A stretch of 64,000 nucleotides of DNA from Gnetum montanum. Taxonomy: Eukaryota; Streptophyta; Gnetopsida; Gnetales; Gnetaceae. Made by a program: the position numbers and the translations under genes. This document shows, piece by piece, positions 1 through 12,014 of this stretch (its first letter is position 1; each line of letters opens with the position of its first letter). The stretch covers positions 5,392 to 69,391 of the forward strand of contig MNCI01036474.1 in NCBI GenBank assembly GCA_015680685.1. The letters are read 5' to 3'. The notes below the pieces were generated by a model. The model did not search any database and was not told where the DNA came from. It saw only the letters and a list, made by a program, of their open reading frames with translations.

Positions 1-3000
1 AAAAAAAACTCAAATCAAGGTATTACTATGCATTAATAATGAAAATGAAATCTTATTCTCTTCTTAGATCCAATTAATTTATACAAGGGTAGAAATATAC
101 ATGGTAAAAATTTTGAAAACATCATTAGAAAAATTATAAAGCTTTCTCAATACAATTTCCAACAAATCAACAAAATTTATAACTATAATGTACTACTTAT
201 GTTTAATGTACTTAAAATGTGGACATGGCATAAAAATGTGGTGTTTATCTTCAATATTGTTTTGATTATGTAGTGAATATTTTTGTCCTTAAACTAATAA
301 TTTAGAGCATTCACATAGTTTAACCATCAAATAACCAATAATTATGAATCAAAAGTGATAGGAATGGTACTTATTAAGTAATTTTCCTTTTAATTAAAGC
401 CTCCTTTATCATATTCATATAATTAGGATTATTTTTCCATTCTTTTAGATTCTCCTAAAGATATTGAGGTAATGTTTGTGATTCTTAAAATTGTAGAATA
501 CTCCACAAAACTCTTTGTATTATAATGTTACATAAATGAGCTACATTTTTTTAAAGATAAAAAAAATGTTATACCATACATTTGTTTCTCAAAGTGCATC
601 ATTTCAAGGAAGTTTAATTCAAAGGCACTTTGCTCTTGTCCAAATAGTAACATAAATAGTAATTTCCACAAAAAGTATGCTTGCAACTTGCAACCATCTT
701 GAAGATGAAAAGCATCATCATTTTCATGAAAATTATTTCTCCAGAAAAAGGTTTCATAAGAATTTAGTTATCTAGTTTAAAATAACATATTTAAGATTGA
801 TGCATCATGTTTAAAAGTCTTAGGATCTCTTGGTCTAATGCTCACATTAGCATGTTGGGAGGCATGCTAGACAATATAATAAACCTTTTCATACATAATA
901 CATTTACATTTTTTATAATTCAATAAAAATTTAATTCACCATGGTCTTTGGATGCATTTATCCTATAACTATACAAACTAATATCCTAAAGAAATACAAA
1001 GGTATTCATATTAAAAGGTAAAATTGATATAATATAAAGAATAGTATCATGCATTTCTAATAAACATAAGGTATAAAGTAAAAAATTACTATTATATTTT
1101 TTTGAAATAATCATTACTATTTTATTAATTTTTATATTTTATTTTTTGTATTCTACTTATTAAATGTGATCTAGAATTTAAAACTGAAATTGAAGTTTTA
1201 TCATATCTAGAGATCCAAGGATCTATTAAAAAGGATCTATTAAAAAGGCATTACATTTGTATCATGAATGTTAAATACCAAGTCGGTGAAGTGGCCAAAT
1301 AACACTAAGATAAGATGAAAAGATCATATAAATATTTTTCTATAATACTATATTTTTGTCTCAAATGTGATAATTATCCTCAAGATCTAATAAATCACAT
1401 AGCTTCCATGTGTGTTCTTCTTTAGGAAGTTGTATCCATTTTCCACTTTTTATCCTAAGATGATGTGAGCTCAAACAAATCTTGTTGATGAAAATTTGAC
1501 ATTTGATCAAGAATACAATTAATAGATAGGGAACTTTTAAGTTAAACTAATAACCTCTTATTTCTAACTAAATTTTTTCTTACCTTCAACATTTTTCCAT
1601 AATATAGTTAGAACTTACTATCAAACTTTATTATGAATGTTCTTTAGATTAGCTTGTATTTTCTCTAATGAGAGATCTCAAGTTTGCAACCATTGTATCC
1701 CTTGAAACCATCATTTCTACTCTTTTGTGCTTTAAAGAATTACTTTTAAAAAATTTATTTGTTTTCATTTTACCATTTTTTGAGTATAAAAAATAAATTG
1801 ACAAATAGCTTATGACTCTAGAGGAAGTACATTAAACTTTAACAAAAGCATTAAATAAAATGTTTGTACTTTGACCTTTAATTCAAATAAAAATATGTTT
1901 TGTACTCTTTTAATAAGCTTTAAATTTTTAGCACTAAGACTTCATCCCAAATTATGCATCCACATAACAAAATTTGCTAAAATAAGTTTTCATCTTACAT
2001 TGAAATATTAGTTTCTATGTTATAGGATTCATTATTTACATTTAATAATGATGTGTAGGATAGTGTTAGGATTCTTAAGTTAGATGGTGAAACTTGCTAA
2101 CTTATAAAACTTTTATTTGATTGTACCTCTTCAAGGTAAATATTATTTAAAAAGGAAATTTTGGATAGGGGTGTTGAACCTCAAAAAGTTTAATTAATAA
2201 TAAACAAAAAAAATTCAAAGTACATCACAAGCTTTCCACTAAGTAAACATCATTGAAAAAAGTATATGAAAAGAAGAACCTTTCAATTTTATAACTTTCT
2301 ACTTAGGTGTATAGCCTTACCACTGATAATTTGAAAAAATTCTTTGTTAGTAAATAAGAAGGTATAAGTCTTAACAAAATTTACATTGATTTTCAACTTT
2401 GATGCTTGAAATTAAAATAGAAAAATGATTTAAGAGAGAGAATTGTGTCTTAATACCAATATTTATATTAAAGCAAGAAAGTGGTAGCACCTCTGGAAAT
2501 TTTTTACCTCATCACTTGTTATTGATCTTATGTTGAGAATCTTTAAAATAAATTGTAGCCTTCTTGTTGACACTAGTTTTAATATTTAAGTTCATAGAAT
2601 TCTTATTACACTAGGAAAAATTTACCTTACAAGTTATTTGTCTAGGCTACTTAATATTTTCTCTAGTACAATAAAATTATACACATGCACTTTTGTCTTC
2701 TCTAGATTATTTATTCTTGTTTGACATTCTTATCATTGAAATTAATCTAGAGAATAATGATCAAACATGTAAGATTATATAACTTGAAAAAACATGAAAA
2801 TTTACCATATTTTTTAGATTGGACATCAAAATTTGGACCCACTTATGTATGACCAACACTACATGCTTATGTATAAAGGACCCTAGGTTTGTGGAATGCT
2901 ATTTCATTGAAACATTATCGAACTCAACAAGATGAAAAAGAATAATAATACCCAGCATGAAGTATTTTTATGTCATGTTTTTCCATCATATTAATTAATC

Positions 3001-3540
3001 ATGAAATGAAAATTCTATTACAAGGAAGGTGACGAAAAATTGCAATGAACACATACTATGATGAAAGATCAGTAACCAATACTCATATACATCATTAAGA
3101 ACAACAAAATCAGATGTCTTAGTTGCATCAACATTACTAGAATAAGGCATCACAACTTCTTTCATACAAGCTTATAAATCTACACTTTAAGAACCAATAG
3201 AAATTTTCAAATTGATAAAAGAAGAAAAAATTTCAACATTGGTTGAAGAAGATGGGAGCAATATAGAATCCCCTATAAGAGAATCCTAGAGAAATTAGAT
3301 TTACTTTCCAAGAAAGAATTATATAATTTATGATAATAAGACACTGAACACATTTTTTTTTTAAAAAAAAATGAATGTATAGGTTCACACATTCATTCAT
3401 TATTTACATTTGGAAATATATTTCATCATCATCATCATCATTATCCTAGCCTTCTCTCAACAAAATGGGGTTGGATACATTTGGAAATACATTTATTTTA
3501 TGTAATTAGACTTTTTAAAAAAATTATTTGATGGATTTAA
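1..3540. other. AT-rich region with no recognisable gene
   Basis: I see no open reading frame of useful length, no conserved protein motif and no RNA gene here. The sequence is very AT-rich with many short A and T runs, as in old intergenic DNA of large plant genomes. It probably contains transposon fragments too decayed to name. The one piece with a clue is the ATC microsatellite and flank near 3424-3485, listed separately. Confidence 0.6.
3424..3485 (-). repeat. ATC microsatellite with RTE-type LINE 3' end remnant
   Basis: A run of ATC triplets at about 3424-3441 is followed by a flank that closely matches the one at 61268-61320 (ATC run, then CCTAGCCTT, then a stretch with AAAATGG). At the second site the adjoining minus-strand sequence encodes the C-terminal part of an RTE LINE reverse transcriptase. 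Plant RTE elements end in a simple trinucleotide tail, so this is probably a severely 5'-truncated minus-strand RTE copy. Confidence 0.5.
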
Positions 3541-3753
3541 ATTTCATGGACAATGTTGAGCAAGCTGATAAAGTCTAAGTCAGTCAACTACATCGATGCA
3601 TGCTTGTTAGCACATCCTTAGATGCATTGATGCCAAGCCTCCGTAAGCCTATATAAATGTGTACACCAAGTACATTTATGATACCTTGTGTCATTTTTCT
3701 ACAAATTGATTGGAGAAGAAAATGCTACAATTGGAGAAGCTACTACATCGATG

Positions 3754-5490
3754 TTATGGGATACATGACTTGTCCACATCAATGAGCTTGGATTGAACAC
3801 TCTACTTAAGAAGAATCTGATAACAAGAGTACATAGAATAGAATATGACTTTTATGAGCATTGTATGTATGGAAAGAAATGCAAGGCCAAGTTTTCAAGT
3901 AGAAAAACCAAGAGTAAGAACACCTTGGATCTTATGCATAGTAATGTTTGGGGTTCAGCTTCTCAAGTATCTTTGGGAGGTGTGAGCTATTTCATTACAT
4001 TCATTGATGATAAATCAAGGTATGGGTCTTTCCTTTAAAGGAAAAATCTGATGCTTTTGAAATGTTTAAAGTTTTTAAAATGTTAGTGGAAAGGATTACT
4101 GGCAGGAAGATTACATGTCTAAGATTAGATTGTGGGGGAAAATATATCTTGAAGGAGTTTGAGGTATACTACAAATTCAAAGGAATAAAAATGCATTTGA
4201 TAGTTCCAGACACTCCATAGTCGAATGGTGTTGCAGAAAGGATCAATCATACACTTCTAGAACATGCTAGAAGCATGATGAGCTATGCGAGGCTATACAA
4301 GGCATTTTGGATGGAGGCAGTCAATCCATCATGTTATTTGGTGAACATGACTCCTTCTCTTGAAATCAATTGCAAGACTCCATAGGAGATATGGAGTGGA
4401 TCACTAGTGCGATATGATCATCTCAAGACCTTTGGTTTTATAACATATCTTCATATTCCAAGTGTCTAGAGAAGTAAGCTAGATCTTAAATCCAAGAAAT
4501 GCATAGTTCTTAGATACACAAATGGCACCAAGGGATATAAATTATAAGCTCCTATTTTTAGGAAGATATCCATTAGTAGGGAAGTAGTATTTGATGAATC
4601 TTATCTTTTATAGTAGAATGGATAGGAAAAACTATATAGGATCATTCCTTAGAGAAAGTTTCTATGGAGATGCAATCACTTGAAAGTAACATCAATAAGG
4701 AGAACAGAGAAGAGACTCAAGTGGAAGCACCTAAAGGAACACAGACATAGGTGGAGCTAAGAAGATATTCAAGGGAAACAAGGGTAATCTAACAAAATGA
4801 TTTTATGAAGATTTTTGCTATCTTTATTTGATTGTAGATATAGATAAGTCAATGTCTTATCAAGAGGCATTAAGTACTGAACAATAGAAATAATGGAAAG
4901 TAGCCATGGAAGAAGAGATGCAATGTCTCTTAAAGAATATGACTTGGAAAGATATGCAATCGATTCTTAGGTATCTTAAAGGAACATTAGGGCTATCTAT
5001 TTGCTACAGTAGGGATAAAAATAGCTTAGTAGACTATTGTAATTTAGACTTTGTAGGTAATTTGGACAAAAGAAATTCTACATTAGGGCAAGTATTCATA
5101 ATGGTAGAAGGAACTATTTCTTAGAAGTCCAAGCTTTAGTCAATGGTGTCCCTTTCTACAATGGAGGTAGAATACATTACTAATTTGCAAGCTTGTAGAG
5201 AAGGGATTTTTTTGCAGAATCTTTTGGAGGATTTGGATAGGCATAATGAGAAGATTCCAATCTTTTTTTATGGTTAGAGTGCCATATTTTTAGCACATAA
5301 TCCAACATTTCATGAAAGGTCCAAGCACATCTAGATAGAATACCACTTTGTTCAGCAATAGGTGGAGGAAAGGTATGTAGATTTGTAGAATGTTCATACT
5401 TCAATGAATCCAATGATTATGTTAACAAAGCCTCTTTTATTGGAGAAGATTATGTGGTGCTTGAACTTCTTACAGCTTCATCAAGGTAGC
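3754..5490 (+). pseudogene. Ty1/copia polyprotein remnant (integrase, internally deleted RT, RNase H)
   Basis: The decayed reading starts in the GAG-pre-integrase zone (EHCMYGKKCKAKF) and runs into the integrase core. The three acidic catalytic positions are visible: Asp in FIDDKSR, Asp in RLDCGGKY and Glu in VAERINHTL. A one-base frameshift lies near 4022. At about 4944-4953 the start of the RT domain (EEEMQCLLKNMTW) joins directly to the RNase H zone (ILRYLKGT), so the RT core including its YxDD motif is missing. The RNase H part continues to about 5490 with several TAG stops at positions where the family has Gln, for example in the D-N-Q-S-A-I block. The 3' LTR follows at 5553. In copia elements these domains lie in one polyprotein that makes and integrates the cDNA; this copy is dead. 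The 3' LTR resembles the Tork/TAR group. Confidence 0.85.
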
Positions 5491-5541
5491 TAAGTAGTAT
5501 AGTGGATTTAGTGAAGTAGATATAAGGATCAATTTTGGCTC

Positions 5542-6010
5542 AAGGTGAAGATTGTAATGATGTGTTCAAAATTTAGGAGTTTTAAAACTATGTATGCCAA
5601 TTTTCTATCCTCAAATTGTAACACTCCTAGCTTTTTTCGGCATTTATTCTCATTACTAAAATAGGAGAATAGGAGTGGTTATCATTACTCATTATTTTAA
5701 GGTATGCCTAAGTGCTATATAATATTATGATGGGTTGTGTGTTGGATCAACAAGAAGAGTAAGTAGAGGCATATCTATAAGCAACTATTGTATTGTAGTG
5801 TGGGTGTCTGTATTATTCATTCTTGCATTTGCTAAAGAGAACCCTTCATTCTCGAGAATGTAGGTACCTTGCTAAACAACATAAATCTTTGTTCTATTCT
5901 TCATTTATTTATTTGTTGTTCTTTTATTGTGTTATCCATTTTTATTCACCATATCACATTCAACATTCTTCCTTCTATTCATGGTTCAATCTTAGGATTT
6001 TTCCACAAAT
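5542..6010 (+). repeat. 3' LTR of the first copia element, with polypurine tract
   Basis: A purine-rich stretch at 5542-5552 (AAGGTGAAGAT) is followed by TGTAATG at 5553, the expected polypurine tract then LTR start. TATATAA at 5716-5722 is a plausible promoter. Near 5840-5890 the sequence matches the R/U5 end typical of Tork/TAR-type copia LTRs (GAGAATGTAGGTACCTTGC, then ACATAAATCTTTG). The 3' boundary is uncertain and was set near 6010. I did not find the matching 5' LTR upstream, so the element is 5'-truncated or its start is too decayed to see. Confidence 0.6.
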
Positions 6011-7140
6011 TTATTACAACTTATGGTATAATTTCTCTATGTTTTCTTTCCATTTCTCTAAGAGCATATTCAACATATGGAAATAAGCTATGTAATTTCT
6101 AGCCTTTAACAAACCACAAAATTAAAGTAATATCAATATAACAACATGTTATTGTATGATTGTAGGTGTTATTTGGAGGAATCATGATTACCATGTATGC
6201 CCTCAATAACCAATATATCTGTAGAGGTCTATTGGACTTGACATTTCTTATTGAGGTTATAAATTCCTTGTACAATTTACAAATATACTTCATGCTAATA
6301 TTTGACACTTTAGAAGAAGTAAATGTCAACTCAAAGGATAAACCATATTCTCAATTACCCTGATTTGGATTACTTGTGTTTCATATTTTTTTTTTCATTC
6401 TCTATTGTCATAGCTTGACTATTTTTAGCAAGTTTATTTGGCCTAATAGGAGGTATAACATTGTCAATAAAATTTGTATAGTAAGCAATAGCTTTTCTAG
6501 ATGGAGTTTTATGAAGCATCATTAACAATAGATCAACTGTAACCAAATGAGATTTAGGGTATTCAAGAAATGTGATAGTGTATCTTGTTAACAAGTAGTA
6601 TTTGATGTTCTTCCTACATGAAGAAAAATGTACACAAAGTTAAAGTATTTTTATTTATTTTTCAGTTGATGGAAAATGTAAACAATTTTGGACCCAACTC
6701 ACCTTTATGTTTCATAAATTTAGTTATTTTCACTATGGAGAATGACTTCTAAAGTTTACAAAGTATGACCCCAATCATTTCTTATAAATGGTAAGGCCAT
6801 ACATGAATGAAATAACCTATTTTGAAGGCAATAAAGTTGACATTTGGTTTTCTTTACAATTTCATGATTTTTCATATTTCTTTCTTCTCTCATTATACAT
6901 TTATTACTAATATCAACTTTCATTCTTAATTATCAATTCATTGTTATTATCATCAGTGTAACCAAATTATCAAGAAACCATCATGTTAAATGCATTATCA
7001 AGATTTCAATAACACATTTTCTCACAATCCAAAATTTTAGAAATTCAAAATTATTACATCTAGATGATCAAGAGTCAAACCTATATAAATTAATAATTCA
7101 AGAAGAAGTTTTTAACAAAATTTGTATCAAAGCCAACCAC
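6011..7140. other. AT-rich spacer, nothing recognised
   Basis: Short open frames occur on both strands but none shows a conserved motif. The stretch lies between the 3' LTR of the first copia element and the gag of the second, so it may contain the decayed 5' LTR and leader of the second element. I could not identify a primer binding site. Confidence 0.5.
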
Positions 7141-7141
7141 C

Positions 7142-8400
7142 ATGAATTTCAACAAGGAGATAGCCAAATGTCCCATTATCTTCAATGAGACCCAACATTT
7201 CATTATCTAGATAGAAATTATAAGAGAACTTTTGAAAGTTAATGAAGTATGGGATGTGATAGAACCTAGAAAAGCCCATATCAAAGTCACCCAAATAGGA
7301 GAAAATAAAGATAAATAATATTCTCTAATTCAAGAAATCCTAGAAGAAGAAAAGTGGAAGAGAAAAGATTCACATGCAATAATGATAATTATTTTCAATG
7401 TATCAGAAAAATAGGTAGACAATTATGCTCATTAAAGATTTATAAAGAAGAGTGGGCGCTTAGATTACATAAGAAACACCAAAAATCAACATCAAAAGAA
7501 CTATTATACAAAATTCAATTTAACAAATTAGATATTAGAAGAGATGAAGAAATTGAAGAGTTTTTTAAAAAAGATATACACCAATATAAAAAAAATTGAT
7601 GAATTTAGATGTGACTTTACTTAGCATCAAAAAGTACAAAAAATTATGGGAGTTCTTTACAATAATCCTAAATACCAAAGATGATGATGAAATTTCTAGA
7701 AAATAAAGAATTCATAAAAATCATTTTGGATGATCTAATTGCTCAAATAATAGAACTTGAAAGTTTGAGAATTGACAAAAATGATAAAGAACAAGTCTTC
7801 ATATCTAGTAGGAAGAGGAAGATTCAATAGAAGTTATTCTCATGACTAAGGCAACTCAAATAAGTTAGAAACTTTATAAAGAGATAATAGAGGTAGAGAT
7901 TTCATAATAGGAAGATGGAAGTCACAAGAATAGAGAAATGCTCAAGTCCCACTATGAAAAATTTGTAATAAAAGAGGTCATGTAATAGAAGCATATTAGT
8001 ACAACTTTGGACTTGATGCTTTTCAAATCCAAGACAAAGATGGATGAGTAGTGACATCAAATCAAGAAGATAATCAAGGTAAGATCAAAGCTCTCAATTC
8101 CAACAAAATAATTACATAAAATTCTTGGATTATAGATAACATATTCTAAAATCACATGACACCATCCAAGTCTTACATTATTCAGTATAAATAAAAAATA
8201 ATTGAAAACATAAAAATAGAAAATGGTATTCACCTTAACATAGAATGATTTAGAATTACACTATCAAATTACAAGATAACAAGGTTATAGCCATCATTGA
8301 TATATTCTATGTACCAAATATCTCAAATCCTCTTATCTGGGAAGGATAAAAGACTAAGAAAAAAAATCAAAATTAGCTTTAAAGATGACTCCTAAATTAT
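7142..8400 (+). pseudogene. Second copia element: gag and protease portion
   Basis: From an ATG at 7142 the broken frames spell a copia gag start, with a W-D-V-I-E-P block typical of the UBN2-type capsid region near 7250. A degraded CCHC zinc knuckle lies at 7955-8005 (reading KICNKRGHVIEA, with the first Cys lost to a stop). A decayed aspartic protease site follows near 8126-8165: the W-I-I-D start and N-H-M-T-P end of the usual D-S-G-A-S-x-H-M-T block survive but the Gly-Ala is gone. Frameshifts and stops are frequent. The element continues after an unidentified insertion with integrase at 10180, then after nested element A with RT at 19635. Confidence 0.7.
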
Positions 8401-8529
8401 TAAAAAGTAATATAAAGAAGAAATCATTAGAACTAAAACAACACCAAATTCAAGTAATAGCACTACAATGGAAAATTTGTCTAAGTGTCAACTCAAGGGA
8501 AATTTTCTAACTGTTTGGCCCATGATCCC

Positions 8530-8975
8530 ATTGGTGGGGCTACACTCTAGAACATAGCTAGTGTATAATGCAACACAACTAGATTTGCAAAATTTTCTAA
8601 GTGTCTTGCTATGCTCATATCCCTCTTGCTACACTTTCTAGCATAGCAAGTGTAGTAGCACTTTGGTGGCCAATTGCACTAGTGTTAAGCCAAATGTTGC
8701 CAAGCTAGCTTAGCATGAAAGAGGCATTTGGCAAATTTTCTACCTCCTAAAACTACCCCTCTTACTACAATTTTGAGCATAACTAGCATAGCAAGAACAA
8801 GGTCTACAATTTTTGCAAAACTTTTCAAACTATTTGTGCTATGCTCTGTCCCATCTTGCTACACTATTTAGTGTAGCAAGTGTAGTAGCACTAGACTTTA
8901 GTTTTTGAAAAAATTTCCCAACCATTGTGATACACTCCAAAGCATAGCTAGCATAGCTAGTGTAGTGACAAGATA
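8530..8975. repeat. Degenerate repeat cluster (CTACACT...AGCATAGC..AGTGTAG)
   Basis: At least four related units begin near 8539, 8628, 8859 and 8931. Each has TACACT on the left and AGTGTA on the right, with AGCATAGC(T/A)AG words between or beside them, so each unit is itself an imperfect inverted repeat. The best unit (8855-8880) is a perfect hairpin. Spacing is irregular (about 89, 231 and 72 bp), so this is not a simple tandem array. Confidence 0.7.
8855..8880. repeat. Perfect hairpin, 11-bp arms and 4-base loop
   Basis: CTTGCTACACT at 8855-8865 and AGTGTAGCAAG at 8870-8880 are exact reverse complements separated by ATTT. The hairpin is the best-preserved unit of the surrounding repeat family. 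Its role is unknown. Confidence 0.9.
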
Positions 8976-10179
8976 CTAACTTCAAAAGCTTCCAAAGCTT
9001 AGCATAGGCCTTCATTTTAGCTCCAACACTGCTTTGACAAGTAGGATCAGTAACTTGCACTGTTTTTGTATCCCCCTCTTTGTCCCAAATTGTACCTACA
9101 TTTGATCTTACTTGAAAGAGGGAATAACGTAGCTCTAGAGCATAGCCTCCAAATTTTTTTGCACTATTTGTAGGTACATTTAGGTCTTAGTAGCATAGCT
9201 AATCTAGTAGTCTCTTAGGATTCAGTGGAGAATATCAAAGTGTAGCACCAATTGTTCCACTAGAAGCGTAGCAAAGGTTAACATAGCCCCACCTACCACT
9301 TTGCCACATGGCACTCAATCTAGATTTTACATTCCACAGTAGGGGGTTGGAATTTCATTTTAGCAATGGGAATTAGCATCTCAAGAAATCATTTGACACT
9401 TGAAGCACCTTGAGCACCCTATACACCAGAGCATATTAGCATCTTGGCAATACATTTGTGTTTCACTCAACACTGCAAGCTTGTAGGACACTATGGCAGC
9501 CAACCTAGTAGGCATGGACCTTGCAAGGGATGTTAGTCTTCACCTCATAACATCCCAAATACTTTGGGTACACTACTACTATGCTTGTTGGTACCATTGT
9601 GTACTTTCTGAAAGCCCTTTTGTAATTACTACACTCCCCATCTAGGGTGGTATCATCCTTTTATTCTCCCAAAATATTTTTCATTTTAAGCATTTTATCC
9701 ATTGCATTTTGAGAATTTTCTTTGACATTTAGCATTAAATTCACACTTTTTCATTATTTTACATGCTTCTTGTACACTTTCACTATCATTCTTGTGCCAT
9801 GTGACCCTGCTACGCTTAGGCCTAGTTGGCCTCGGTACTGCCAAGAACACTGTCAGCATTCACATTTTTGGCTAACCAAGCCACCTCCCTTTTGTAAACA
9901 CTACCATGGTTGTAACCAGAAAACTCCCTATTTGATCGACAAGACCATTGAGGATGCCCTGCCTTCATTTTCCAACAAAGGCCCTCGTGTAAAGGTAGGG
10001 TTGAGGTAGTGCACATGTGAACCCCTCAGCCTTCCAACTACTATTTTTAGTCATCACAAGAATAAAATCCTAAAACACTAGAATCTGTTGCATAGATTGT
10101 AGTTACTTTGATTTGAGAAGAAACCTCATCCAAGGTTATAACCAAACCATCATTTATGTTACCACTTTAGAATAAGGAA

Positions 10180-10957
10180 GACACAAAGATCCATATCAAA
10201 GCATTTTTAAGCATCAAATAACAAATGAAGAATTCAAAATTTTACACAGAAGATTGGAACACACTCTTACACCAAATTAGAAAAAATAACAAAGTTAAGG
10301 GAAAAAATAAGAATTTAAATTATAAATACTCTTAAAGAAAAATGTGAAATATGCATTGAAAGAAATAAAATTAATAGCCCTTACACAACAAGTATGAAAA
10401 GAAAAAAAATACCTTTTGATCTTCTTTACATGGATCATTGGACCTATGTCTATCACCTTTATAGGAGGAGCCAATTATACACTTTTCATGCTAGATTATT
10501 TCACAAGATATACCTAGACATGTAAAATGAAAAGAAAGGCTATAGTAATAATCAAATTCAAAAATGTTTACATTATCATGAAAAATACTATGGGCGTGTC
10601 TATCAAAACCATTAGATTAGATAAAGGGGGAGAGTTCATCAATTAAGAATTCAAATATTTTTGTATACATTAAGGCATTTTTCATCAAGCCACATGTGGG
10701 TATAGTCCACAATCAAATCACTTTGTGGAAAGAAAAATTAGAACCTCACAAGACATAGTGAGATGTCTTCCTAAAAATTCTCAAATATCTAATTTTTATA
10801 AGCATTGTCATGAATGTAGCAACCTACATTACCAAAGGAATAATTAGCATCAGCAATTAAGACAAGTTTCCTTATGAACTATTCTATAGAAAACTTCCAA
10901 ATATAAAATAAAAAAAATATTAAGATGTTATTATTATGTTAAAATTCCAAAGAAACT
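10180..10957 (+). pseudogene. Second copia element: GAG-pre-integrase and integrase portion
   Basis: The decayed frames read through a CEIC motif at about 10345 (zinc-binding GAG-pre-integrase) into the integrase core. GPMSITFIGGANYTLF followed by D-Y-F-T-R-Y-T marks the first catalytic Asp region, RLDKGGEF the second, and VERKIRT the Glu. The reading ends in a lysine-rich segment at 10957, exactly where the LTR of nested element A begins. The same reading frame resumes at 19635 with the conserved G-K-K-C-I-F-V-G-Y block, which identifies the two parts as one gene. Confidence 0.8.
10953..10957. repeat. Left target site duplication of element A
   Basis: AAACT directly precedes the left LTR. 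The right flank at 19630-19634 is CAACT, so four of five bases match, as expected for a 5-bp duplication with one later substitution. Removing the element and one duplicate restores the host copia frame, which supports the boundary. Confidence 0.75.
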
Positions 10958-11687
10958 TGATGAGTGGTGAGGTATCCCTACACTCAATGATACGAATATG
11001 AGCATTTCATGCACAATCAAGTCAAACTCTATAGATGGGCTAGTTGTGGTATCTAGATAGTTACTTGTTGATCATAGTTCATTATCTTCCCAGCTGGACT
11101 AGTATTTTCTTTGTCATGTATGATTTGTTCCAGGGTGAGGTGTATGATGTGTTTCTAAACTAATGCTACTTCTAAAGGCAATGGAAGATAATCTTAGCTA
11201 AGCTAGGAGGAAAAGGGAGAGAGAGTTAAGCTAAGAGGAGATAGGGGAAGGGAATCTAAGCTAGCCTAAGTGCAATGAGTATTTGTTCCTTAATCATCTG
11301 TACACATCTTAGACCTCGTACATGACTACCACTGGGATTACCAAGTGCATGGCCTAAGTACACTATTGGGATACCCATTAGCCACACATAGATGGCTATG
11401 ATCAAGTCATACTCATTCTATGTTTAATGACAATAACAATTAAGTAATTAAACTAAGTGAATGTTGCAATGATTAAGTAATGAAGTAATATCAATCTTTA
11501 TTTCCAGTTATGTGCATGTCCAGTATGACACACTCAAATAAAGGATGTCATGCAATTACAATCATCACACTGTGGGCATGCACTAGGAGAAATAGTTGAG
11601 AATAACTAAGAAAATGAACTAACTTCTATCTACTGACTAAAAAAACTAACTATTTCAAAACTGAATCCTCTTGTGTGCCTACATGTG

Positions 11688-11695
11688 TATTTATA
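11688..11695 (-). promoter_or_regulatory. TATA box of element A left LTR
   Basis: On the minus strand this reads TATAAATA, preceded by CC and followed by CACATG. It lies 19 bases downstream of the GATATC array. The same box is at 19496-19503 in the other LTR with the same distance to its array. Confidence 0.7.
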
Positions 11696-11713
11696 GGTTC
11701 ACATAAGAGTCAT

Positions 11714-11795
11714 GATATCATGTATTTGATATTGTTATCTAGGCTATGATATCGCGTACCTGATATCATGGATCTGATATCAGGTATTCGATATC
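11714..11795 (-). promoter_or_regulatory. GATATC array in element A LTR, 14-bp phased
   Basis: GATATC or one-mismatch copies start at 11714, 11728, 11748, 11762, 11776 and 11790, i.e. at intervals of 14, 20, 14, 14 and 14. The other LTR keeps the same spacing (19522, 19536, 19556, 19570, 19584, 19598) although several copies have mutated. On the minus strand the array lies immediately upstream of TATAAATA at 11688-11695, 19 bases away, as a U3 enhancer would. Confidence 0.75.
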
Positions 11796-11821
11796 ATAGC
11801 CTAATAAATCAAGATTCATCA

Positions 11822-11831
11822 TACCCCCATG
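11822..11831 (-). other. Element A polypurine tract
   Basis: On the minus strand CATGGGGGTA abuts the start of the 3' LTR. Related short G-rich tracts end in TA at the same place in B (TGTGGCGGTA) and C (GGTGAGGATA). These would prime plus-strand DNA synthesis. Confidence 0.6.
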
Positions 11832-12014
11832 ATTGAACGAAAACACATCCTTGAGTCAAAATGAGAATAAGCTACATTGATTACACAGTGGATAGGTATG
11901 GGATTATTGACTGACAGGGAATTTATTCATGCCATAGTGGAGAACTCAATAGAACAAAATTTGGACACAATACAAAAAATCCAAAATTTACAAAACTACA
12001 AAATTTCGTAGAAC

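Larger units (their letters stand above)
8460..10130. mobile_element. Unidentified ~1.7-kb insertion inside the second copia element, possibly a solo LTR
   Basis: This block separates the protease and GAG-pre-integrase/integrase parts of a copia polyprotein that are normally close together, so it looks like an insertion. It is less AT-rich than its surroundings and holds a scattered family of GCATAGC / GTGTAGCAAG repeats in its left third. I found no reverse transcriptase, transposase or gag motif. Its one longer plus-strand frame (9722-10009) resembles nothing I know and is probably not a gene. A solo LTR is the simplest explanation, but I could not fix termini or a target duplication, so the ends are approximate. 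Confidence 0.45.
10958..11821 (-). repeat. Element A left LTR (3' LTR)
   Basis: It begins TGATGAGTGG and ends GATTCATCA, with near-perfect inverted termini. It matches the right LTR 18774-19629 along its whole length. On the coding strand it carries an array of GATATC words (11714-11795) and then a TATA box (11688-11695). Confidence 0.9.

Noticed and set aside
5823-6102. Overlapping open frames at 5823-6102
   Set aside because: They lie in the copia 3' LTR and are AT-rich, with Phe/Tyr/Ser composition and no conserved motif.
8530-8975. CRISPR-like spaced repeats in the 8.5-9.0 kb cluster
   Set aside because: Unit length and spacing are irregular, units are diverged, and there are no associated genes.
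9722-10009. 95-codon plus-strand frame as a host gene
   Set aside because: It has no recognisable domain, lies inside an apparent insertion in a copia gene, overlaps an open frame on the other strand and has no promoter context.
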